Origin: Porpolomopsis calyptriformis
Lineage: Eukaryota; Basidiomycota; Agaricomycetes; Agaricales; Hygrophoraceae
DNA length: 64,000 nt
Direction of reading: 5' to 3'
Assembly: GCA_951640195.1 (NCBI GenBank)
Contig: OX621164.1
Span: 2,833,098 to 2,897,097 of the forward strand
Shown here: piece after piece, positions 55,602-64,000 of the stretch
How the letters are laid out: each line of letters starts with the position of its first letter
How positions within the stretch are numbered: the stretch's first letter is position 1
Program-made: the position numbers and the translations under genes
The notes under the pieces: model-generated
Seen by the model: the letters and a program-made list of their open reading frames with translations, nothing else
Database searches by the model: none
Told to the model about the DNA's origin: nothing

Positions 55602-58600
55602 ATGGCCTCCCAAATTTCAAGTTCTAGCGTCGCTGAGAAGAAGGGGAGGTTTTCCACGAAGACGAGCGAACGTGGTTGGTGTCCATCATTTTTTCGCACA
55701 ACAACATTGAAGCGACAGTTGCATGGATAGCGTCAGCCCAACAAGCTTTTGCTTCTGATCCAAAATACAAGAAATATACTCAGCAAGTGGAAAAATGTCT
55801 TAATTCATTCGATGACGTTCATGAGTGGGCGGACTGCATCGCGTTCCTGAAGCAACTGCTCAAAGTATGTGATCGACATATCGACTTGTGGTGTCAAACT
55901 CCATAGAGCGTGATCTTTGTTCAGACATTTCAATCCTACATGCAGTTCAAAGAGATTCCGCGCAAGTTGGTAGTCGCCAAGCGCTTGGCTCAGTGTTTGA
56001 ACCCCGCTCTGCCCACTGGAGTTCACCAACGGGCTTTGGAAGTCTACGCCCATATTCTGGCGGTATTGGGGGTCAGTACATGGTTTCATCTTTTTTAGGG
56101 AAACATAGTAAATCAAATGGGCACCTATTCAGGCTGATGGCCTTAATCGCGACTTGGCGCTCTGGTCATCTGGATTGTTTCCCTTTTTCCAGTACTCTGC
56201 CACATCAGTTAAGGTAAGTGTTCCGCGTATTTCTTTTTGTCAGGGACACTGAGAGGATGGAAAGCCAACGCTCCTCAACCTCTATGACACTCATTATCTA
56301 CCATTGCAAGCTAATTTACGACCTGTGATGAAGTCATTCATTCTTGCCTTATTGCCAGGCCTCGAGGAGGAAACGGGAGAGTTTTTCGAAAAGGTGTGAC
56401 ACTTCTAATCTAGTCCATTCTCGTATTCAGAACCCCGAAAGGTGTTGAGTTTGTTGGACCGACTTTCCGGGACCGTTTCGCCACCCTTTTTTCTTCAGAA
56501 TATATGGTTGGTAATGTTGACCACTCCTTCCGCCCGGGGAACTTCCCTCAACTTTCTTTCGCGCCGACTTCCACACTTGAATCCGAATGAAGGTACGAAC
56601 GATTAGCCTATCCGATGTCAATACGGATACGTTGTCTTATAAGATTGCACGGAAGATATATCTGCAATCGTCGGTCGTGATATTGGCTTAATGATCCGCG
56701 CGTTCGCTGCCGCGCTCGAAGACGACAATCTGCTCGTACGAAGGGGGGCCCTTGACCTCTTACTGCAGTCAATGCGATTGGATGGTGTGGCACTTAAAAG
56801 AGCTCAACCCGACGATCGCGTCATTCTTATGCGTGCAGCCACTGGCGTTGTTCTACGACGTGACCTCTCTCTCAATCGACGGTTATACACCTGGCTCCTT
56901 GGACCAGATGAGAAAAGCGAGCATCAAGTTGCTTACTTCCAGCAGCACACCCTTCAGTTACTTGCATCCACCCTCAAGGTTCTCTACCGCCTCAGTGTCC
57001 ATTTACTTGGACTGACATGCATTCCTTTATAGCACGAGATGTTCTCTCCTTCCGGTGAATACTCCGAATCACGGCCTTTCAAGATTTTCATATCATTACT
57101 CGACAAATGGGAAATCGGTGCATCTCTCACTGAGGATCTCGTCTATGATGCGTTCAAAGCAGTCAAACAGCTCGCAGAATCATCTCCTGATAGTGATAGC
57201 GATGTATTGGTTTCTTTTCTCTTCACCACGCAACGACTATTGACTTGCTCTGTCAGGTAATTATGACTGCTAGCACCCTTTATGAGGCTGTAGAGCCACA
57301 GATCATTTGGAAGCGCGTCTTGGCTGCTGTTATCCCGGAGATAGCCGGGGATGGGACAAATGTGGAGGTATGTGAGAGAAGATGCTATCCTTACAACCTA
57401 ACACAAGCTTTCTTATAGGCAATTCACTTGACATCCTTCATTTTGAGGACATTTTCTTCGCAGGAAGAGGAAGTTCAAAGTATACATTTGCCCATCATAT
57501 TTTCGGCGCTTGCCGATATTCTGAATGTAGGCGGCTTTTTCGATGAGTCCCTTCCTTGTGAATTCAAGATATTTTAGTTTCAGCTTCAAGAGGATGCTTC
57601 GAAAGCCTCACGATCCTCCGTTTTAGACGTCCTTCTCCTTCAAGAAGAGATACTGCGGCATATCCCCCGCACTGCACTCCTGCATCGCAAAGAACTGACC
57701 CAGGAAATGCAGACAGCTTGCGATTCCCACTCCCCCTATGCGTTTGCTTGCCTTTTCTATGGTATCGCACCAATACCGGAGATATCCACTCAGCGTTCTC
57801 ATTCCAAAGTTCCATTTGCCTCTGTATTCGAGAGTATGATCGAATTGAGCAAGAGTTGCGCCAAAAGTTTGCTCGCAGTGTCCGGAAAACCCTCGCTCCT
57901 GCGGGAAGTATTCTCTCAATCATTACTTCTCTTGAGTGAACTTGTCGGAAGGGTTGACATATCCGTCCATATTTCCTGGAACCCTTCCGAATGGTTACAT
58001 TCTGTTCTCCAATGCATTGAACAGGTGTGTAAGACCCCTGGATTCAGCTTGCATGGCGAACTCATATTGGACAGAATGCAAACCTTGTGATGGTTGATCG
58101 CACAGTTTCACTGGTCGTCGCGTTACACCAAACAATCGAAATCGAACCTGCGCTGTCTATTGACGAGAGATCTGTTATGCATCGGATGGTTACCAAGGTT
58201 CGTGTAATCTCTTCGCTTGTGGTTCTTGATAGTATCCTTGACAGTCGCAACCAGCTCCTTAAATATTTGCGCCCAGACTGTGCAGCTTACCACGCCCGTG
58301 TTGTTGGTCTAATCTGGTCTCTGGAGGCTGCAGTGAATCGACCTCATGTCGAGTCAATATTAGCTCATACGATGACATCGGCGGGATCCCACACCGTTCA
58401 GGAATCTTATGAAGCGTTTGGTGTGCTTTGGAGACTGACAGGTACGTCACTGGTCGCAGTGCTTGCAGATGATATTTATTATTTAATGTAGAGGATAGTA
58501 TTCTTCCTGGCTTTCGTTTTAAAATTCCCATGATGATTGTATTGGACACACTCAAGAACGAGAATCCTGCACTCCGCCGGATCGGTGAGACTTGGATGCG

Positions 58601-61600
58601 TTGCAGTCTGAAGTCATATCTACGGTGCGTTCTCCTGACAGAGAAAATATGTTAACAATGGCTGAGGTCTTTTAGGGTTCTTGATCCTATTTTGTACGAT
58701 CTTATGGATCCGTCTGTCCGGCGGACTCCCACTACCATTCCAGTCCGTGGTAAAGAGCTTCAAGGCTTTCAGTATGAGCGTACTTTCGACCAGCGTTATA
58801 TTGGCCACTTGTTGGATATTTTGCTCTCAGTCATCCGTTTTGGTGGATTGGGGTTTGCGAAGACAGCTAGAACCACCCCCATTAGCCGCTCTTTGCATGG
58901 TGGTCTCATAGCGAGAATAGAAGCCGGTATTTTTCTTGTCGCATCGCCTGAAACCTGCGGTATCTCATCAATTATTTAGCCGGTCTTTCAGATCCAGAAG
59001 TCACCTATTTGGATGCTTTGGTGAATTTGTTGCTTCGGTCAGTATTATAGACATTTTGGGAAGCTACCATTCACAAGCGTAATAGCTTCCTTCAGTCTGA
59101 ACCAAGTCATCTTTTGCGCACCACTATGCAACCTTTCAATGCTGTTATTCAATCGACTTCCGTTGATTTATTGCAAGCAATAGTTTCCCGAGGGGAGATT
59201 GACAACATCTCCCTGGAAACCATTGAGGCAGCCGTTATCAGCGCGCTGTTCCTTGGGATTCATACGATCCGGCTTGACCTTCAGAACAAACTGTTGCATC
59301 TCCTCCATTCCATCATTTCAACATCTCTGTCGAACCATGATCGCCACGCCAGGAGAACAAGCATAGCAAAACAACGTCAAGTCGACACGTTGCAAGAGGA
59401 AACGCAGGCCCAAACGACGATGCCAGATTCTGTCCCGAAAACGTACGACGTTAATTCCCTTTTGATACAGACTCTCGTGGATGGCATCGCGACGCAAAGC
59501 AATCGATCGATTTTGCAACACTGGCTTGATTTCATCCTTATGGCAGTACCACAATTTCAGCCTACCATGCAAGCTGTTCTCGCGCCACTGAATGACTGTC
59601 TTTGTCGCCAGTTGCTGTTTGCTCTGGCAGATGTGCAGCAGGCATCTGTGGGGGACTACACGGATACTGAAGATATCTCTTCAACTACCACCGATGCGGA
59701 GATGATCATGCTTTTGAACAGCTTGGAGCGCCTTATTTTACTAAGTCTTGCTCAGTCTTCGGGCGCGAGTCAATTAGAAGAGGATAGTACCACCTCTGAA
59801 AAAGCCGGACAAGAAAACAGTGGCATCCTTGGCTATGTATCAAATGTGTTCGGTTCAGACAACGTGCCAAATCCGGCAGAAGATCAACTCACCGTAGGTT
59901 TCCTGAGAGGTCGCTATTCTTTCTTTCTTTGACAGAATTCTCTTAGACTCGCTCACCCGGTTATCGATCATTACATGAAGGCGTCCGGGTTCTCTTTGTG
60001 ATCTGGGGTTCTTTAATATGGTCAAACCCCCAGACAAGATCATCAAAAGACGAATCTCTGTGCTTGATTTACACTCGCACTCGCACCCGATGTCGACGAG
60101 TGATCGAACATCTATTTCAGGCTCACTCTGCGGAAATTTTTGAATCTATCGTTGAATGCTGGAATCGGGAGCTCCTAGTACGTTGTGACCATCTGTTCAT
60201 CAAAGTCTCACTCACTCGGTGCAGGATTTTAAGACACAAGATGGCGCAGCCTTCGAGCTTGTGGATGTATTGGTCTCCAGTTCACAAAATGCAGTGCATA
60301 TGATCTGCGAAAGTATTTCGTCTCGCACCTCCGGACTATCAGAAAAGAATAAGAAGCAAGCCATAAACCCCAATTTGTGAGACATCTCTCTTCTTCGCGT
60401 ACCACCGCTTAACTCATACTGGCGTGAAGATCCGATGCGGTTCTTTTCAGATTTCTTGAGCAGTATATACAGCGGTTGGAGGGTCCCTTGGCACTTCAAG
60501 TTTGGGGTCGCTTCATCCAGTTGGCAAAGGATATTGTCGGCGGCGCACGAGATTGGAAACCACAGACGTTTCCAGCTCTCAGGTCAGGTCCATCTCTAAC
60601 ACGAGAGTTGCTTGCTTGGTTAAAACTTTCCTAGATGTCTATCTGTGCTGGCAGAAAAGATCACACAAACAACTGCAATAGAGGACCGTCGAGTTCGCAA
60701 AGAACTTCAAGTGAGCGAACCTTTCGAAATGTTTCATCAATGAAATGATTCCAAGCTCCATGACTCAGGAACTTTTTGGGAAACTTTTAGATTCATGCGT
60801 GCTTTACGTTGGGCGCTCTAGTGACCACGGAAGCTGGATCCGTCGTAGTGCCAAAGAAGCGTTGGCAGCCAATGGCAGAGATTCGCCAGCCTCCCAGGGT
60901 ATAGAATATGCAATGAATGTGGCCTGTAATTGTGCTAAACTGGTTTCTTTTCAGACATGAAAATTGATGAGAAAATGAATGCGAGTTCTTTGTCTCTCCC
61001 CGAGTCCTCCAAGCCGGCTGCAGGTGCTGAATTGATTTTTTTGGTGAATAGTATCCATCCTCCTCCTTATGTCTCGTTCATTTTCTGTCTAGATCAATCA
61101 GTTTATAGCCTCTACAGCTGTGCCCAACCTGCGAAAGTTCTTGATGGAAACTGACAAGATTGTGGCTGCCTGTACCAATATCGTCTATTACATTGTGAAC
61201 CCCGCGATGAAGGGAAGATCAAGGTGTGTCCTTCTCGTCTTCTGGGTCTCGCGCAGCAACTCACCATCAGACAAGACCCGTGGATGTTGATGATAGTGTC
61301 GTAGATATCATCAGAGAAATGGCGAAGATCCCCGCAGCACTCAAAGCTTGGCGTGCGCCAATTGCAGAGCTCCTCCACGATAACCGGCTCTTCAACTGCA
61401 ATGTAGATGCAGCTGTCAAGTGGAAGCCTATTATCAAAGCCCTCTTCGATGCGGACAAGACGGCTTTCCCTGAACTTTTAGGTTCGGTTCTTTGGTCGCC
61501 CTCTCAAAATTTCTGAAAACTCATCTTCCCCTAGCCAAGATCGCAACGGCTCCCTCTACCAATATCTTCACTAACCGAGAGTACGAAATGTTACTGCGAT

Positions 61601-62477
61601 CATTGAACGTGCGACGTCTCGCCTTCGTCCTCTTCGCTGGGGACAAGAACCAATTCATTACGCAACTGCCGAGCATTCAAGAAAAATTGGTCGACATACT
61701 GCGTAATGTTTCTTCTCCCGTTGTGCAGAGTGAAGTATACTTGTGTATACGAGCCCTTCTTTGCCGCCTCTCAGCCCACAACTTGACAAGCTTCTGGCCC
61801 GTTATCCTAACAGAACTTGTCAGTCCAAGGTCATGCCGAAAATCTTCGGGAATTAACTAACGCCCAATCTCCTAGTACCGTCTATTCGAGCAAATAATGA
61901 CTGCGTTACCCTCGGATGGCTCTGAAGACCTGCAACTGGTCTTAGCTGCCAGCAAATGCCTTGACCTATTGCTGGTGCTGCAAACAGAAGAATTCCAAAT
62001 GTAGGATGTTTGTCCATATAATATCCCACATTTCTAAGTTGTTGGCAGACATCAATGGATCTTCATAACCGACACCGTTGACGCTGTTTATCCTCCCGAT
62101 GATCAACTCCCCGATGCGATGTTGGATCAACTGGCTGATATTGCCAGCAACTATCCTGTTTCGGATGGCAGCAGAGTAAGCTAAAGCGATTCCTGCGACG
62201 TTGCTTGTAACTCATAGACCTCTCGCACTCACAGGACACATCCTCATCGAGTGAGACCATGGGTGACCTCGGGTTACACACTGCGCATGCTGGGCACCAA
62301 CCCATGAGGCGGCCTTTACTAAACTCTGTGCGCCAAATCGAGAGCGTACGCGATCTCGTACCATTCTTTTCCCATGTGAGCATAGCATCGTACGAGAGTA
62401 TTTATGCAAGCGGCGGGAATATTGACTGGGAAGCGGTGGAGCAAGGGATTATGGATGATATGTTCGATGGACGATAA
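55602..62477 (+). CDS. DOP1: Dopey (Dop1) endosome-Golgi trafficking protein
   Basis: Very large gene of more than 20 exons, about 1,700 aa. Start MASQISSSSVAEKKGRFSTKTSE. The Dopey N-terminal domain shows DPKYKKYTQQVEKCLNSFDDVHEWADCIAFLKQLLKTFQSYM, then PRKLVVAKRLAQCLNPALPTGVHQRALEVYAHIL, LPLQANLRPVMKSFILALLPGLEEETGEF and GRDIGLMIRAFAAALEDDNLLVRRGALDLLLQSMRL. Later: YLRVLDPILYDLMDPSVRR and FQYERTFDQRYIGHLLDILLSVIRFGG (58700-58850), and a helical middle (59114-59880). The C-terminus is IASYESIYASGGNIDWEAVEQGIMDDMF, stop at 62475-62477. Dop1 works with Mon2 and Neo1 flippase in membrane recycling and polarised growth in fungi. Some intron borders in 60000-60750 are not resolved. Confidence 0.9.
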
Positions 62478-62665
62478 CTACCCACTTGACACACATATAT
62501 TTGACTTCTATTGGCACAGCTACACATGTTCGTCACCTCTTTCTGTTGATTCAGCTCAACTCGCGGATTCTAGCCAGAAGTTGGAGTAAGTTAATTACAG
62601 ACATGGGTCCAAATTGATGGTATCAACATTCAGAGCCAAGTAATGTAGGTAGTGCCCAAGTAACT

Positions 62666-63984
62666 TCAGAAGTCACCCCAGTTACGACGGAATTTGTACT
62701 GCACACGATGATGGGTCAGCGTTTCGACAAATCAATTTTGAAGAGTTACCTTGTAGGGAAGATTTTTTCTGCTCAAGAGATTAACTTGGCACTGAATGAC
62801 TGAGAAATTTACCATACCTCATCTTGTCAGCGGGGGTTTTGGGTGTCTTATATCCTTCCGAGCCTTGGCCCCATTCCGGTCGCTTGTCCTTCTCCCTGGC
62901 TACATCTGCGTACTTGATACTTGGATCTTGCTTCTCAGGAGGGGTCAGACGTGTGATCTTGGGTTTGGGAGGGGTTGGGAGGGACGGTGACGCCTGTTCC
63001 GCTGGAGGTACATGACTGTCTTCTTCTAAGTGTGGTTTATCTTGTGGGGGTCGCATTGCTTCGAGAACCTCTTCCACGGTGATGCCTTGGAATTTTGCTT
63101 CCTTCTCGGCTTCCTTGAGCTCAATGTCTTGATGGTGTGCGAAATGCTCCAGATCTTCAGGATGATTATATGATTCATCTGTCTGCGTCTCAGGCGTCGA
63201 GTGGAATCGTTCTAGTCCAGGACATGAATGGGCTGGAACAGCAAATCTCTCTTTGGCTCACCTTCATGGTGGAGGAAGAATTCTGTACAGAGTAGTCAGC
63301 AAAGTGTCAGACATTTTCAAACGTTTAACAGACCACTCTCGACATCGTAGTGATGTCCTTCGGCACCCAAATCATCGAAGTTTGGGAGACCATCCAATCC
63401 AACAGCCTCAAACTCCTCTGGGGTAACCTTGCCATCTTTGTCCTTATCCAAAAGGGCCAAGACAGAATTCACGATGTGGTCGGCTTTCTTTTGGTGCTCG
63501 ACATCATCCTGTGCGAAAGGACATGAATTGAGCAGAATGTCACACCGCTGCGGAAGAATGCACCTTTGATTTTTTCTGTGAATAAACATGATGTACGCCG
63601 TAGATCGCTTCAATTTCTTCCCGATCCCACAGACCATCACTGGGAAAGTAGAGATAAGCAAGGCTGGACGAGGCTGGACTGCATGAACGAACCCGTTGAG
63701 ATCGTGTAATTGGAAGAAGCTCCGCAAGTCAAACGAGTCACTAGAGGTGGGTACATTCAGCAATCATAAAGTAGTCAGTCAAACAGGTTTAGGTTACATA
63801 TGATGTTCCGAAGCCATCTGAGAGGGAAGTTAGGGAAATAATGCGTTGCTATTGAGATGACGATACTTACGTGTCTTTGTGCGTACTGCTGTACGGTTTC
63901 CCCTTTGGCTGGTTGACTGTGGCCTTCATGGCCTCGCACAAGTTGTGCAGCAAGGACTACACAGAGGCCCACAGAGGCTTTCAT
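62666..63984 (-). CDS. SSP120: Ssp120/nucleobindin-like EF-hand secretory-pathway protein
   Basis: Start MKASVGLCVVLAAQLVRGHEGHSQP (63984), a signal peptide. Then ETVQQYAQRHVSIV-type helix, DSFDLRSFFQLHDLNG, and two EF-hands: the first, within the exon after 63690, is split by an intron; the second is clear as LLDKDKDGKVTPEEFEAVG (63390-63460). A long Glu/Lys-rich helix follows (LKEAEKEAKFQGITVEEVLEAM), then Pro-rich sequence and a conserved tail PEWGQGSEGYKTPKTPADKMRKNLPYKYKFRRNWGDF, with stop at 62666. The tail depends on a 19-nt exon at 62750-62768. Yeast Ssp120 is a luminal Ca-binding protein that partners the cargo receptor Emp47. Convergent with DOP1, 188 bp apart. Confidence 0.88.
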
Positions 63985-64000
63985 CTTGGTCAATGGCGAG

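Overview
This window is nuclear DNA from a filamentous basidiomycete, most likely a mushroom-forming agaricomycete. Genes are densely packed on both strands. Most are split by many short (about 50-70 nt) GT-AG introns that can be placed by eye, because splicing restores conserved protein families. There are no operons or Shine-Dalgarno sites. The gene content is typically eukaryotic: COP9 signalosome, Ski complex, a spliceosomal ubiquitin protease-like factor, mitochondrial ribosomal proteins, Dopey and a heterotrimeric G-beta. The S/P-rich disordered proteins and small beta-trefoil and methyltransferase genes fit an agaric. The species cannot be named from the sequence.

Layout. 1-5.8 kb is accessory: an LaeA-like methyltransferase gene, an F-box/LRR-like fragment, an unrecognised ORF fragment and a small beta-trefoil gene with a clear TATA box. 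5.8-12.9 kb holds CSN2 (minus) and SKI2 (plus), divergently transcribed from a 223-bp spacer. 13.14-13.83 kb is a 685-bp foldback transposable element with terminal inverted repeats, a 4-bp target duplication and an internal tRNA-like pol III unit. 14.4-24.3 kb has several fungal proteins of unknown function, an R3HCC1-like RRM protein and a SIKE/FGFR1OP2 homologue (STRIPAK). 24.5-35.9 kb has an Nvj2/TEX2-type PH-SMP lipid-transfer protein, a large disordered protein with a repeated K-h-x-x-F-G-like motif, a golgin-like coiled coil and a G-beta. 35.9-41.3 kb is gene-poor and contains two adjacent genes that each encode one double-stranded-RNA-binding domain. From 41.3 to 64 kb the DNA is compact and housekeeping: a 56-aa membrane microprotein, Sad1/USP39, Rsm22, uL1m, mL40, a LAMTOR2-like roadblock protein, uL10m, Bmt5, Ramp4/Ysy6, RBBP4/Msi1, ATP synthase subunit e, a nuclear-looking unknown, Dopey/Dop1 and an Ssp120/nucleobindin-like EF-hand protein.

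How it fits together. Between 43.8 and 49.3 kb, four mitochondrial translation genes (Rsm22, uL1m, mL40, uL10m) lie together, with a cytosolic rRNA methyltransferase gene (BMT5) next to them and spacers as short as 22-58 bp. The most unusual items are the foldback element with its pol III unit, the tandem dsRBD-only genes, the repeated-motif protein at 28.3-31.4 kb, and several very small genes or exons (an ATG-only coding exon, a 19-nt exon, a GC-AG intron) that ordinary ORF reading misses.
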